Shown here in pieces: positions 20,291 to 29,745 of a stretch of 39,290 nucleotides of DNA. Under the pieces are notes generated by a model. That model was not told the DNA's origin, made no database searches, and saw nothing but the letters and a program-made list of their open reading frames with translations. Source of the DNA: Propionibacteriaceae bacterium (GTDB lineage: Bacteria > Actinomycetota > Actinomycetes > Propionibacteriales > Propionibacteriaceae). The stretch is from assembly GCA_021323255.1 (NCBI GenBank), contig JAJTCL010000008.1:1-39290 (forward strand), given 5' to 3'. Every line of letters starts with the position of its first letter. Within the stretch, counting starts at the first letter, position 1. The position numbers were made by a program, and so were the translations under genes.

Positions 20291-20779
20291 ATGTTCAACA
20301 TGACCAACCCTTACGAGGAAAACCCCCCGACTCAGCCGAGCCAGCAACCGCCTTACTCTCAGCCCGGGCAGTACCCCCAGAGTGGCGAGCAACCCGGGCA
20401 GTACGCCCAAAGTGGCGAGCAGCCCGGTCAGTACGCCGGCGGCCAGCCCGCACCATACGGCCAGCAGTCAGCTATGCCATACGGACAGCAGCCCTACACC
20501 ATGCCGCCCATGCAGGAGCATCCGCAGGGCACCATGATCTTGATCTTCGGGATCCTCGGCATTTTCATCACCATCTTCGCGCCCATCGCCTGGTACCTGG
20601 GAAATAAAGCGAAGAAGGACGTTCAGACCTCGGGTATTCAGTACTCCAATGAGCAGAACATCAGCGTTGGACGCATGCTTGGCAAGGTCTTCACCATCAT
20701 CGCTATCGTGTCCATCGTCCTTGTGATCATCTTCTGGATTGTGATCGCCGTTGTGGCAGCAGGGCAATCCGGCGGCTAA
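20291..20779 (+). CDS. DUF4190-like membrane protein with Pro/Gln/Tyr-rich N-terminus
   Basis: Probable small membrane protein of unknown function. In 162 residues, about 1-75 are low-complexity and rich in Pro, Gln, Gly and Tyr, with two and a half copies of a PGQY-QSGEQ decapeptide. Then comes HPQGTMILIFGILGIFITIF, a first helix, APIAWYLGNKAKKDVQTSG, which is the typical cytoplasmic loop of DUF4190 proteins, and a second helix (VFTIIAIVSIVLVIIFWIVI). The ATG at 20291 has GAGGAAC just upstream; a second ATG follows at 20300 and would drop three residues. It is a paralogue of the preceding gene, which lacks the second helix. Confidence 0.8.
   Translation: MFNMTNPYEENPPTQPSQQPPYSQPGQYPQSGEQPGQYAQSGEQPGQYAGGQPAPYGQQSAMPYGQQPYTMPPMQEHPQGTMILIFGILGIFITIFAPIAWYLGNKAKKDVQTSGIQYSNEQNISVGRMLGKVFTIIAIVSIVLVIIFWIVIAVVAAGQSGG
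20363..20440 (+). repeat. 30-bp in-frame tandem repeat, about 2.6 copies
   Basis: Units at 20363-20392 and 20393-20422 differ at only a few third-position bases, and a partial third unit runs to about 20440. Each begins CCCGG(G/T)CAGTAC. They encode PGQYPQSGEQ, PGQYAQSGEQ and PGQYAG. The unit is a multiple of three, so copy-number change would keep the frame. Confidence 0.85.
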
Positions 20780-20795
20780 CCAGCTACACGACAGC

Positions 20796-21092
20796 TCAAC
20801 GGCCTTCAGGTACCGCTATCGCTAACGCGATGATTGCCGCTGCTGTGACCGCGAGAACTGTGACATCGAAAGCTTTGCTACGCACCTGAAGCAGTCCGGC
20901 GTCCCGGGTCGGTAACGCGATCCGTTCCACAGCGCCGATTCCCAGCGAAGCGCCGATGAGCAGGCAGCCCAGGCGCCAGGTGGACTCGCCGAGAAGGCTG
21001 ACCACCAGGCCCGCGAGCACACCGATCACCACGATCAACAGGGGCCACTGCCGAAGTGATCGGGTAGCCGCACTTGTCTCAGGCCGCGGCAC
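20796..21092 (-). CDS. DUF3017 family small membrane protein
   Basis: Function unknown; the family is found next to folD in many actinobacteria, which is the case here. With the GTG at 21090-21092 it has 98 residues and overlaps the folD stop by 14 bases, suggesting coupled translation; the open frame allows an ATG at 21113. It contains about three hydrophobic helices: [39 protein letters not shown] and [20 protein letters not shown], with a short basic N-terminus (SLRQW). Last gene of the purN-purH-folD operon. Confidence 0.82.
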   Translation of the reverse strand: MPRPETSAATRSLRQWPLLIVVIGVLAGLVVSLLGESTWRLGCLLIGASLGIGAVERIALPTRDAGLLQVRSKAFDVTVLAVTAAAIIALAIAVPEGR

Positions 21093-21942
21093 GAGCCACC
21101 AGATGTTCGGCACGTTCTACAACGTTGCTGAGCAGCATGGCTCGGGTCATCGGTCCGATGCCGCCCGGCATCGGCGCCACCCAGCCGGCAACCTCGCGAA
21201 CGCCCAGATCAAGATCGCCAACCAGTCCGGCCTCGGTACGGGTAATGCCGACGTCGACGCAGACGGCGCCCGGTTTGATCATGTCAGCGGTGACCAGGCC
21301 TGGCCTCCCTGCTGCCGCAACCACGATGTCAGCCCCTCGAGTGTGGCGGGACAGCTCGACAGTCCCGGTGTGGCACAGGGTGACCGTGGCGTTCTCGCTC
21401 TTCCGCGTCAGCAACAGTCCCAGCGGTCGGCCGACCGTGGTCCCACGTCCGATCAGGCAAACCGCTGCGCCGCTGAGCGCAATGCCATTGCGGCGGAGCA
21501 GTTCGACGATGCCACGCGGAGTGCACGGCAAGGGACCGGGCACTCCCAGCACCAGCTTGCCGAGGTTGACCGGATGCAAGCCGTCGGCATCCTTGTCTGG
21601 CTCGACCAATCCGAGTGCCGCGTTGTCATCCAGACTGCCTGGCAGTGGTAGTTGCACGATGTAGCCGGTGCAGGCCGGGTCCGCGTTCAGCTCCGCGATC
21701 ACCGCTGCCAGCTGCTGCTGAGAGGTTGTGTCGGGCAGCTCAACTTGAATCGAGGCGATGCCCACCTGGGCACAGTCGCGGTGCTTACCCGCCACGTAGG
21801 AGCGGCTGCCAGGATCATCGCCGACGAGCACGGTACCCAGACCGGGCACGATGCCCCGCTCAGCGAGGGCGGATACCCGGCCCTTGAGCTCAGCCTTGAT
21901 GGTCTCCGCCAAAGCCTTGCCGTCAAGAATCCGCGCGGCCAT
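21079..21942 (-). CDS. folD: bifunctional methylenetetrahydrofolate dehydrogenase/cyclohydrolase
   Basis: Interconverts 5,10-methylene-THF and 10-formyl-THF, the formyl donor used by PurN and PurH encoded just upstream. The 287-residue protein has the catalytic Lys in [12 protein letters not shown] (YxxxK), [37 protein letters not shown], the NADP loop [17 protein letters not shown] (the usual Ser of GRSxxVG is Gly here), and the C-terminal [19 protein letters not shown]. Starts at the ATG 21940-21942, 23 bp after the purH stop, so very probably in the same transcript. Confidence 0.97.
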   Translation of the reverse strand: MAARILDGKALAETIKAELKGRVSALAERGIVPGLGTVLVGDDPGSRSYVAGKHRDCAQVGIASIQVELPDTTSQQQLAAVIAELNADPACTGYIVQLPLPGSLDDNAALGLVEPDKDADGLHPVNLGKLVLGVPGPLPCTPRGIVELLRRNGIALSGAAVCLIGRGTTVGRPLGLLLTRKSENATVTLCHTGTVELSRHTRGADIVVAAAGRPGLVTADMIKPGAVCVDVGITRTEAGLVGDLDLGVREVAGWVAPMPGGIGPMTRAMLLSNVVERAEHLVARAAA

Positions 21943-21965
21943 GATCCCCTCGATTTTGATCAGCG

Positions 21966-23549
21966 TCAGTGCAAAAAGTGTCGCGCACCGGTGAAATACA
22001 TGGATGCGCCGGCGGCCTCGACCGCCGCAATGACGTCCCCATCGCGCACCGAGCCGCCCGGCTGCACGATAGCCGACACTCCGGCAGCCAGCAGGATCTC
22101 CGGTCCGTCCGCAAAAGGGAAGAAGGCGTCGGAGGCAGCGACCGAACCCCCGGCGCGGGCACCCGCCCTCTGCACCGCTAGCCGGCAGGAGTCCACGCGG
22201 TTCACCTGCCCCATGCCAACGCCCACTGAGGCCCCGTCGTGTGCTATCAAGATGGCGTTCGACTTCACCGAACGCGCCGCCTGCCAGGCGAACTCGAGGT
22301 CGGTCAATGTCTCGTCTGAGACCGGCTGGCCGGCGGCCAGCTGCCAGTTGGCGGCCTGGTCGTGAGCAGAATCAACGGTGTCGGAGAGTTGAACCAGGAG
22401 CCCACCGTCGATGCGCCTGCTCTCGGCACCGCCGCGCGCGGGCGGCTCGACTATGAGGATCCGGAGATTCTTCTTGGCCACGAGCACATCGAGCGCATCG
22501 TCGGCGTATCCGGGGGCGATGATCACCTCGGTGAAGATCTCCGCGACCTGTCGCGCCATGTCACCGCTGACCGGCCGATTGGCAGCGATCACGCCCCCGT
22601 ACGCCGAGACTGGATCGCACGCGTGGGCCTTTCGATGAGCCTCGGCAATGTCCAACCCGACGGCGACGCCGCACGGGTTCGCATGCTTGATGATCGCGAC
22701 GGCGGGCTTATCGAAGTCACCTGCGCACCGGCGGGCGGCGTCGGCATCGACATAGTTGTTGTACGACATCTCCTTACCGTGGAGTTGTTGCGCAGCCGCT
22801 AGGCCGCGCGTCGTACCGCTGGTGCGATACAGGGCTGCCGGCTGATGTGGGTTCTCCCCGTAGCGCAGCCCGGTGACCTTCTCCCAACTGCCTCCGATCC
22901 ACCGCGGGAAGCCGGTGCCCTCACTGAGGTCAGTTACGACGTTGCCCATCCAGCTCGCGACCGCCACGTCATAGCTGGCCGTATGCACGAACGCCGCCGC
23001 TGCCAGCGCTTGCCGTTCCGGCAGGGTGAAGCCACCGGCCGCCACTGCCGCCAGCAGTTGCGGATATTGCCCCGGGGAGGTGATCACAGCCACCGAAGCA
23101 TGGTTCTTGGCCGAGCTGCGGACCATCGCCGGGCCACCAATATCGATTTGGGAGATGCAGGCCTCCGGAGTAGCACCGGAGGCAACCGTCTCGGTGAACG
23201 GATACAGATTGCTGATCAAGAGATCGAACGGCTCGACACCAAGCTCGGCAATCTGGGTGCGATGGGAGGCCAGTCGCAGGTCGGCGAGTAAACCGGCATG
23301 GACCATCGGATGCAAGGTCTTGACCCGGCCGTCCAGGCACTCCGGAAATCCGGTGACCTTCTCGACCGGCGTGACCGGAAGACCCGCCTCGGCGATCGTC
23401 TCGGCCGTGGAGCCGGTGGAGACGATCTCCGCCCCAGCTTCGACCAAAGCATCCGCCACTAGCAGTAGGTCGGTTTTGTCATAGACCGAGACCAAGGCGC
23501 GCTTGATCGGCCGTCGGCCCAGCTCATCCCCATTGACTCCATTGGTCAT
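21966..23549 (-). CDS. purH: bifunctional AICAR formyltransferase/IMP cyclohydrolase
   Basis: Carries out the last two steps of de novo IMP synthesis. The 527-residue product has the MGS-like IMP cyclohydrolase domain first ([68 protein letters not shown]) and the formyltransferase domain after ([40 protein letters not shown] with the catalytic Lys-His, [11 protein letters not shown], and [19 protein letters not shown] near the end). I chose the ATG at 23547-23549 ([11 protein letters not shown]) because it overlaps the purN TGA in ATGA, the classical coupling; the longer open frame to 23582 lies within purN. Confidence 0.97.
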   Translation of the reverse strand: MTNGVNGDELGRRPIKRALVSVYDKTDLLLVADALVEAGAEIVSTGSTAETIAEAGLPVTPVEKVTGFPECLDGRVKTLHPMVHAGLLADLRLASHRTQIAELGVEPFDLLISNLYPFTETVASGATPEACISQIDIGGPAMVRSSAKNHASVAVITSPGQYPQLLAAVAAGGFTLPERQALAAAAFVHTASYDVAVASWMGNVVTDLSEGTGFPRWIGGSWEKVTGLRYGENPHQPAALYRTSGTTRGLAAAQQLHGKEMSYNNYVDADAARRCAGDFDKPAVAIIKHANPCGVAVGLDIAEAHRKAHACDPVSAYGGVIAANRPVSGDMARQVAEIFTEVIIAPGYADDALDVLVAKKNLRILIVEPPARGGAESRRIDGGLLVQLSDTVDSAHDQAANWQLAAGQPVSDETLTDLEFAWQAARSVKSNAILIAHDGASVGVGMGQVNRVDSCRLAVQRAGARAGGSVAASDAFFPFADGPEILLAAGVSAIVQPGGSVRDGDVIAAVEAAGASMYFTGARHFLH

Positions 23550-24178
23550 CTCCAGAGCACCTTCCTGTCCGCGACTCGCCAACTCCGGGTGACGAGTTGA
23601 TGAGTGATCGTGACGAGTAGCTCGCGTTCGGCGACCTTGATCCTTTCGTGCAAGGTCTCCACCGTGTCATCCTCGGCGACCGGCACCGCCCGCTGATCAA
23701 GGATCACGCCGCTGTCGATCCCCGAGTCCACCAGGAACACCGTGGCGCCGGTGATCTTGACGCCGTACGCCAACGCGTCCCGAGGACCATGTGTGCCAGG
23801 AAATGAGGGCAGCAACGTCGGGTGGGTGTTGATCATGCGCCCTTCGAAGCGGGCCAGAAACTCAGGTCCCACGAGCTTCATGAAGCCGGCGCTGATCACC
23901 AGATCCGGCTCGTAGGCTGCAACATCTGCAGTCAGAGCATGATCCCACTCGGCTCTCGTGGCGTGGCCCTGCAACGACTCGACGAAGGTTGGAATATCGG
24001 CGCGCACGGCCCGCTCCAACCCTTGGATGCCCGGACGATCCGAGCCGACGGCGACAATCTCGGCACCGTACGCAGGATCGGAGCAGGCATCGATCAATGA
24101 CTGCAGCAGGGTGCCGGTACCCGAGACCAGGACCACGAGCCGGGCTGCCCGGCCTAGGGTCGCAAAGGGCTCGGGCAC
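23546..24178 (-). CDS. purN: phosphoribosylglycinamide formyltransferase
   Basis: Transfers the formyl group from 10-formyl-THF to GAR in purine synthesis. The 210-residue protein has [20 protein letters not shown] at the phosphate loop (SGTGT in place of the usual SGxGS), [18 protein letters not shown], the catalytic Asn/His in [17 protein letters not shown], and the Asp in [15 protein letters not shown]. The start is a GTG (24176-24178). It lies ten bases after the DUF6350 stop and overlaps purH by four bases, so it is the middle of a tight operon. Confidence 0.96.
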   Translation of the reverse strand: MPEPFATLGRAARLVVLVSGTGTLLQSLIDACSDPAYGAEIVAVGSDRPGIQGLERAVRADIPTFVESLQGHATRAEWDHALTADVAAYEPDLVISAGFMKLVGPEFLARFEGRMINTHPTLLPSFPGTHGPRDALAYGVKITGATVFLVDSGIDSGVILDQRAVPVAEDDTVETLHERIKVAERELLVTITHQLVTRSWRVADRKVLWR

Positions 24179-24188
24179 GACGCACAGC

Positions 24189-25409
24189 CTAGCGATCAGC
24201 GCGGGCGGCCAATCCCAACGCCAGCCCGGTGATCAGACCCGACAACCCCATCGTGGTACCGGCCATGATCAGCAACGGGAAGAGGCGTGGCCCGACGTCG
24301 GCCAGCCGGAGTGTCCCGAGATCCCCACCGGCCGCCCAGGCCAATCCGACTAACATCGCCCCGGCGAGCAAACCGCAGGCCCCGCCTGCCAAGCTGGCCA
24401 TGTCGAACCGGGGAACTGGCCGGGAACCGAGCAACACCCAACACGCTACTGCGCCGGCAACCGCGCCAGCAGCAAGCCACCAGAGCTGCGTTGGTTCGCC
24501 GGGGCCCGGGGCCGGCAGCGCGCCCAGCAGCGGGATGCCGGGGACCATTCCCAGCTGAGTAGCGGCCGGGGCGATGACCGATCCGGCGCCAACGGAAAAC
24601 CCGGAGCCGAGCGCGTACGAGGCGGACCAGACAATGGCGTTCGGCGCAAACGCCAGCTGGAGGAGCACTAACGCGATGCCACCGGCAACGCCGGGCTGCA
24701 GCGTCTGATGCAACGCCTCCACCTGCTTGAGATGCATCCAGAGACTGGTGACCAACACCGCCGCGCCCGCTATCAGCATGACCAGCTGGGCGGCCAGGAC
24801 GGCATGGATGATCGTCCGGGTCCGGCCGCGCGACTCCAACTCCCCCAGACGCATAGCTCGGCTGCTGCCCCACCACGCGGCCAGCAGAAATGCGGCGATT
24901 ACTGCAGCCCAGCGTCCTGGGGCATGCCACGGCTCGCCCCAGAGCATGGCCACCACAAGAACGGATAGCAAGTAGCTGACGACCGTGACGACGCTGGTCA
25001 TCCAGGCCCCGGTCCGCTGGCCGGCGCGAACCTTGCGAGCGCTCGCCGCAGCGAACCGCGAGATCATGAACGCGATCACTATGGTCGCGCCCCACGGCAC
25101 CAGCGTGATCGGGGTGTCGCCAACCCGCACGCCGACCCCATTACTCAGCAACCAGAGCAGCGTGCCGATCCGCAGCGCGTCGCCCAGAGTTCCAGGCTCG
25201 GCCGCAAGCCAGCCGAGCACCGTCACCCCAGCGCAGAGAATCCAGCTCGCGAGAGCCGTCACCGCACCACCCACGATGGCCATGACCGGCCAGCTGATCG
25301 GCGGTGGCACCAACTGCCCCGGGGACCTTTGAGCCTTTCGGTTCCGCGCCGAAGTGGCGTGCAGGGTGACCCCGGCACCGGCCCGTCGGGAGGAAAGTAC
25401 GGAAGCCAT
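24189..25409 (-). CDS. DUF6350 (PerM-like) multi-pass membrane protein
   Basis: Integral membrane protein of unknown role; the family sits directly before purN in many actinobacteria and is sometimes labelled cell division protein PerM. The 406-residue product has a basic N-terminal tail (about 1-38) and roughly ten hydrophobic segments, among them VMAIVGGAVTALASWILCAG, WGATIVIAFMISRFAAAS, VVTVVSYLLSVLVVAMLWG, LVMLIAGAAVLVTSLWMHL and LFPLLIMAGTTMGLSGLITG. WSASYALGSGFSVGAGSVIA, in the middle, is the usual conserved stretch. I chose the ATG at 25407-25409 because GGAGG lies five bases upstream; the open frame upstream to 25562 lacks coding character. First gene of the purN-purH-folD operon, divergent from a PknH-like gene. 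Confidence 0.85.
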   Translation of the reverse strand: MASVLSSRRAGAGVTLHATSARNRKAQRSPGQLVPPPISWPVMAIVGGAVTALASWILCAGVTVLGWLAAEPGTLGDALRIGTLLWLLSNGVGVRVGDTPITLVPWGATIVIAFMISRFAAASARKVRAGQRTGAWMTSVVTVVSYLLSVLVVAMLWGEPWHAPGRWAAVIAAFLLAAWWGSSRAMRLGELESRGRTRTIIHAVLAAQLVMLIAGAAVLVTSLWMHLKQVEALHQTLQPGVAGGIALVLLQLAFAPNAIVWSASYALGSGFSVGAGSVIAPAATQLGMVPGIPLLGALPAPGPGEPTQLWWLAAGAVAGAVACWVLLGSRPVPRFDMASLAGGACGLLAGAMLVGLAWAAGGDLGTLRLADVGPRLFPLLIMAGTTMGLSGLITGLALGLAARADR

Positions 25410-25560
25410 AGCGCCTCCATGCTCGCCCAGCCCGCGACCACGGGTGTGCGAGACACGCCAGCCCAGGTAAAGTCTCGGATGGTCGCCGTTCGATCGATCC
25501 GAGCGACAGCCCAAGGAAGCCTGCGATGGCACTCCGAAACTCGGGGGGAGCACTTTCAGC

Positions 25561-27291
25561 ATGGTCGACCAGAAGTCAACGACCTACCGGCCCCGGCGGG
25601 CCTTCATAGAACCTGATCACGAGACTGCCGAACCGAAACAGCCGGCGGGTCCTGAGCGCGGCAACGGGAAATCGATCCCGCCGCCCGTCTTCGATGAGGA
25701 TCAGCCGAAGCCGCTGTATCGAGACGAGACGCGAACCAACGGCTGGTCTGCGGTGGCCGCGCGCGCCGCGGCGGTTCCCGAAGCAGATCCACCGACTGAT
25801 GAGACCGTGCGACCCACCTCCCCCGCACCACAGCGCACGCGCGCGTTCGAGGAGGAAACCACCGCAATCCTCCCGCGCAGTCGGCAGGCCCAGCAACGTG
25901 GTTACACGCCTGTCGACGCGATCCACGACTACGACGAGGACGAGCGCACGCCGCTGGGCCGGCGTACCAAACTGGCCCTGCTGATAGGCGGAGTCGCCGT
26001 GGTGGTCGTGATCGGTCTCCTTGTCGGTTATGCGGTGCTCAGCGCCTCCAGCCAGCGTCAAAACCAGCCCGGGGCCGAGCGCCCGCCGTCCGGCACCGGC
26101 GCTGCCAGCGACGGCGCTTCTGCCGACGCCAGCCAACCGCCGGCTCAGACCGGGACGGCATTGTTGAGCGACGCCTCGATGCTCAGCCCGGCCCAGGCCA
26201 AGACTCTCGACAGCGATCGCACCTGGAAGGTGGAATCGACCCAGCACAATCCGCCGGAGCATGCGAGGACTGCGGCCTGCTTCGGTGGCGAGCCGCTACA
26301 GGGCCGGCCGACGCCGCAACAAGAGATCCTGCGAGTGCTCAGCAGTAGCGGCAAGAACGGCCCCACCGCACTGCATGAGGCCACGGCATACAACTCGCTC
26401 GAGGATGCCTCGCAGGCGTACGCGATCGCTTCCGGGACACTCGGCGGCTGCCCAGTCACCGGCTCCTACCTCGAGTCCGGCCGCGTAGTCAGCGGGGTTG
26501 GCAACCAGGCAGCCGGCGTAGTGGTCAAAGTGGTCGATGGCAACAAGAGCCAGGCCCACGCCATTGTGCTCAACCGCACCGGCCGTGTCGTAAACGTCGT
26601 CGACGCCGTTCAGCCGTCGCAGGCGCTCGCCATAACCGCCGTCGCCAAGGCGCTGCAGCAGGTCAACACCGTCCAGTGCGGCCCGGCCGCCGGAGAGTGC
26701 GGTGGCACCCCTTCTGTCAAGGACGGACCGCCGCCGCTCGGTGGGGATAAGCCAGGGTTCCTGGCCACTGGGGACCTTCCTCCTGCTAAACCCAAGGTCG
26801 CTTCGTGGGTGGCTACCGAAATCGAGCCGCCGAAAGACAACTTCGAAGGATCCGGGTGCGAGAACGTGAACTGGAAAACCATTCCGGCCGAGTCGAAGGA
26901 CGCACGGACCTACCTGATCCAGGACACTAGGACGAACTTCTTCGGCTTGGACGAGATCGTGCTGACCACCAAGGACGCCAAGGCGGCCAAAAAGCAGGTG
27001 GACAGGATCAAGTCCAGCGTGGCGAGTTGCAAGAACCGCACGCCGACCGCGACCGTCTCTACCAAGAAAGTCAGCAGCATTGGCGCCAAGAACACCAAGG
27101 TGGCCGGCTGGACGGCAGTGGTGTCGCAGAAGTCGACCGGTGCTACCCACAAGTATCGGGTAGGGATCGTGTCTGCAGGAAAAAAGGTGGTCTACACCTT
27201 CCTGAACCCCAGAGAGGATTACGACTTCAGCGGTGATCAGTGGAACACGGTGGCAGTCCGCGCCGGCGAGCGCGCCACCCAGGTCAACTGA
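25561..27291 (+). CDS. single-pass membrane protein with two extracellular PknH-like domains
   Basis: Function unknown; it looks like a surface sensor without a kinase. The 576 residues divide into a charged, Pro-rich, probably disordered cytoplasmic part (1-137), one helix (about 138-161, LALLIGGVAVVVVIGLLVGY), a Pro/Ala/Ser linker, and two extracellular domains, about 198-375 and 395-576. Each has a pattern seen in PknH-type sensor domains: W near the start, Cys residues early and late, and an NxxxVxV-like strand with a terminal helix (TAVAKALQQVNTVQCG in the first; CENVNW and VASCKNR in the second). The ATG at 25561 follows a GGGGGGAG run. It is convergent with sucD and divergent from DUF6350. 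The PknH comparison is from pattern, not from a search. Confidence 0.72.
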   Translation: MVDQKSTTYRPRRAFIEPDHETAEPKQPAGPERGNGKSIPPPVFDEDQPKPLYRDETRTNGWSAVAARAAAVPEADPPTDETVRPTSPAPQRTRAFEEETTAILPRSRQAQQRGYTPVDAIHDYDEDERTPLGRRTKLALLIGGVAVVVVIGLLVGYAVLSASSQRQNQPGAERPPSGTGAASDGASADASQPPAQTGTALLSDASMLSPAQAKTLDSDRTWKVESTQHNPPEHARTAACFGGEPLQGRPTPQQEILRVLSSSGKNGPTALHEATAYNSLEDASQAYAIASGTLGGCPVTGSYLESGRVVSGVGNQAAGVVVKVVDGNKSQAHAIVLNRTGRVVNVVDAVQPSQALAITAVAKALQQVNTVQCGPAAGECGGTPSVKDGPPPLGGDKPGFLATGDLPPAKPKVASWVATEIEPPKDNFEGSGCENVNWKTIPAESKDARTYLIQDTRTNFFGLDEIVLTTKDAKAAKKQVDRIKSSVASCKNRTPTATVSTKKVSSIGAKNTKVAGWTAVVSQKSTGATHKYRVGIVSAGKKVVYTFLNPREDYDFSGDQWNTVAVRAGERATQVN

Positions 27292-27312
27292 GGTCGATAC
27301 CAGGCCGGCCGC

Positions 27313-28194
27313 TCAGAGGTTCGTCATGATCTGGCGCATCAAAGACGCGGTCTCGCTGGGCGTCTTGCCGACCCTGACTCCGGCAGCCTCCAACGCCTCT
27401 TTCTTGGCGGCAGCGGTCCCAGATGAGCCGGACACGATTGCGCCGGCGTGTCCCATGGTCTTGCCTTCAGGTGCAGTGAAGCCAGCGACGTAGCCGACCA
27501 CCGGCTTGGTGACATGGGCAGCAATGTAATCCGCTGCCCGCTCCTCCGCGTCGCCACCGATTTCTCCGATCATCACCATCGCGTCGGTGTCGGGGTCGGC
27601 CTCGAACGCCTGGAGAGCGTCGATATGTGTCGTCCCGATGATCGGGTCACCGCCAATACCCACTGCTGAGGAGAAGCCGAAGTCGCGCAACTCATACATC
27701 ATCTGATAGGTCAGAGTGCCGGACTTGGAGACCAGCCCGATACGCCCAGCCTTGGTGATGTCGGCTGGAATGATTCCGGCGTTGGACTGCCCGGGTGAAA
27801 TCAGTCCTGGGCAGTTGGGACCAATGAGCCGCGTCGCGCTGCCCTGGGAACGTGCGAAGAACTCGGCCGTGTCCTTGACCGGAACGCCCTCTGTGATCAC
27901 CACGGCCAGCGGGATACCCGCTTCAATCGCCTCGACGACCGCTGACAGGGTGAACTTTGCTGGGACGAAGATCACAGTGACGTTGGCGTCGGTGGCGGCC
28001 ATCGCTTCGCCGACGGAATTGAACACCGGTACGCCGCCCCGTTCGAACTCCACAAGCTGTCCGCCTTTGCCTGGGGTGACCCCGCCGACGATCTGGGTGC
28101 CGGACGTCAGCATCCGATGAGTGTGTTTACGCCCTTCCGAGCCGGTCATGCCCTGGACGACGACCCTGGAGTCGGAGTTCAGAAAGATTGCCAT
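27313..28194 (-). CDS. sucD: succinyl-CoA synthetase alpha subunit
   Basis: With SucC interconverts succinyl-CoA and succinate, making ATP or GTP. The 293-residue protein has the CoA-binding domain [20 protein letters not shown] and [40 protein letters not shown], the [11 protein letters not shown] region, and the phosphorylated His in [15 protein letters not shown]. The ATG 28192-28194 lies 14 bases after the sucC stop, so the two are one operon. Its end converges with the PknH-like gene across about 20 bp. Confidence 0.97.
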   Translation of the reverse strand: MAIFLNSDSRVVVQGMTGSEGRKHTHRMLTSGTQIVGGVTPGKGGQLVEFERGGVPVFNSVGEAMAATDANVTVIFVPAKFTLSAVVEAIEAGIPLAVVITEGVPVKDTAEFFARSQGSATRLIGPNCPGLISPGQSNAGIIPADITKAGRIGLVSKSGTLTYQMMYELRDFGFSSAVGIGGDPIIGTTHIDALQAFEADPDTDAMVMIGEIGGDAEERAADYIAAHVTKPVVGYVAGFTAPEGKTMGHAGAIVSGSSGTAAAKKEALEAAGVRVGKTPSETASLMRQIMTNL

Positions 28195-28208
28195 GGTGTC
28201 GTCCGCCT

Positions 28209-29387
28209 TCAGCTCGCTGCCAGCTCGGCGACCCGGCGGGCCGCACCGTCCATCGTGTCCACCTGCTCCAGCCGCGGCAGGTTTGCGGCAGCCAGGATCT
28301 GACGACCCAGCTCGGCATTGTTGCCGTCCAGGCGTACCACCAGTGGGACATTGACACGCTCGTCCCGGCTGGCCAACAACTCGAATGCATGCACGATTCC
28401 ATCGGCCACCGCATCGCAGGCGGTGATGCCGCCGAACACGTTCACGAAGACACTCTTCACCTGCTCGTCGCCGATGATGATCTCCAGACCGCTGGCCATG
28501 ATCTCGGCGCTTGCTCCGCCACCGATGTCGAGGAAGTTCGCCGGCTTCGGTGATCCTGGAAACTCCTCGCCCGCGTAGGCAACAACGTCGAGGGTGCTCA
28601 TCACCAGGCCGGCGCCATTACCGATGATCCCCACTGAACCGTCGAGCTTGACATAGTTCAGGCCCTTTGCCTTCGCCGCCGCCTCGAGCGGGTTCTCGGC
28701 CGACTTGTCGGCTAGCGCCGCATGATCTGGATGGCGGAATTCGGCGTTCTCGTCGAGAGAGACCTTGGCGTCCAACGCGATGATCTTGCCGTCAGCTGTC
28801 TTGACCAGCGGATTCACCTCGACCAGCGTGGCATCCTCTTTTTCGTACACGGTGCCAAGCAGTTGGAGGAGGCGAGCGATCTCTTCGGCGTCGGGGCCCG
28901 AGAAACCGGCTGCGGCCACGATTTCATCGGCCTTGGCCTGGTCGATGCCGACTCGCGGATCGACCGGGATGCGGGCCAAGGCGTCGGGGCGCTCGACCGC
29001 AAGCGTTTCGATATCCATTCCGCCCTCCTTGGAACACATGGCGAGATATCGGCGCTCTGCGCGGTCGAGCAACAAGGAGAAGTAGTACTCCTCGGCAATG
29101 TCGGCGCCCTCAGCGACCATCACGGTCTTGACCAGATGTCCTTTGATGTCCAGGCCGAGGATCTCAGCCGCCCGAGCCTCTGCCTCATCGGGGCTTTTGG
29201 CGACTTTGACACCACCCGCCTTGCCGCGGCCGCCGGCCTTGACCTGTGCTTTGACGACCACGACGGGGCTACCGATGGTGGCAGCGGCTTCCTTGGCCTC
29301 GGCGGGGGTAGTTGCCGTGATGCCTCGGAGCACCGGAACCCCATAGCCCTCGAAGAGGTCTCGCGCTTGATACTCGTACAGATCCAC
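28209..29387 (-). CDS. sucC: succinyl-CoA synthetase beta subunit
   Basis: ATP-grasp subunit of the TCA-cycle enzyme. The product (392 residues) has [80 protein letters not shown] (ATP-grasp acids), [20 protein letters not shown], and [21 protein letters not shown] chose the GTG at 29385-29387 because GGAGG lies seven bases upstream and it gives the family's usual start; the ATG at 29399 would put that site inside the gene. The mutase small subunit, whose enzyme makes its substrate succinyl-CoA, is encoded about 360 bp upstream on the same strand. Confidence 0.96.
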   Translation of the reverse strand: MDLYEYQARDLFEGYGVPVLRGITATTPAEAKEAAATIGSPVVVVKAQVKAGGRGKAGGVKVAKSPDEAEARAAEILGLDIKGHLVKTVMVAEGADIAEEYYFSLLLDRAERRYLAMCSKEGGMDIETLAVERPDALARIPVDPRVGIDQAKADEIVAAAGFSGPDAEEIARLLQLLGTVYEKEDATLVEVNPLVKTADGKIIALDAKVSLDENAEFRHPDHAALADKSAENPLEAAAKAKGLNYVKLDGSVGIIGNGAGLVMSTLDVVAYAGEEFPGSPKPANFLDIGGGASAEIMASGLEIIIGDEQVKSVFVNVFGGITACDAVADGIVHAFELLASRDERVNVPLVVRLDGNNAELGRQILAAANLPRLEQVDTMDGAARRVAELAAS

Positions 29388-29524
29388 ACTTGCCTCCATG
29401 CTCGCGTCACGTCGGACAGACCGGCTCCGTGGCGAAAGTCCGATTCCGGCACGCCCGCCAGCCAGACGCTCCGAAGCCTATCCATGACCACTGGCTTACA
29501 TGCAGAAGGCTGAGCTGATCATCC

Positions 29525-29740
29525 TCAAGACTGTGCCGCTGGTTTGCCGCATCCGCAGGATTCGCGGATGACGAGGTCGGTGGCGAAGCGCTGATACCTG
29601 AGCAGCCATGGACGAAGTCATGACCGGCAAGGCTCCTCCGGAGTCGCTGCCGAAGCCATTACCAGGTCAACCAACTGTTCGGGTAACTCCTCAAGGGGCG
29701 CCAGCCGGGGCTTTGCTCCCGCTGGCGCCCTTCCGGCCGC
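29525..29740 (-). pseudogene. 3' remnant of a regulator gene (LacI-like or similar)
   Basis: The 358 bp between sucC (29387) and the B12 gene (29746) hold no intact gene. On the minus strand one frame reads LAPLEELPEQLVDLVMASAA, TPEEPCRS, an in-frame TGA at 29618-29620, then LRPWLLRYQRFATDLVIRES and CGCGKPAAQS to a TGA at 29525. The tail RYQRFATDLVIRESCGCG resembles, from memory, the C-terminus of large actinobacterial substrate-binding regulators. Nothing of the N-terminal or central domains is present. The remaining part, 29388-29524, shows no feature and presumably holds the sucCD promoter. Confidence 0.5.
29694..29732 (-). terminator. hairpin after the B12-subunit gene
   Basis: Inverted repeat GGGCGCCAGC (29696-29705) and GCTGGCGCCC (29721-29730), extended by AAG/CTT with one bulged base, around a 15-base loop. 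It starts about 14 bases beyond the stop of the B12-binding gene and has no T-run, as is usual for strong GC stems in actinobacteria. Confidence 0.6.
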
Positions 29741-29745
29741 CACGT

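Noticed and set aside
20363-20440. CRISPR-like array
   Set aside because: The 30-bp units are directly adjacent with no spacers and encode a repeating decapeptide in frame.
29618-29620. In-frame TGA read as selenocysteine
   Set aside because: No SECIS-like element or selenoprotein context; the surrounding frame is a truncated relic, so a nonsense mutation is simpler.
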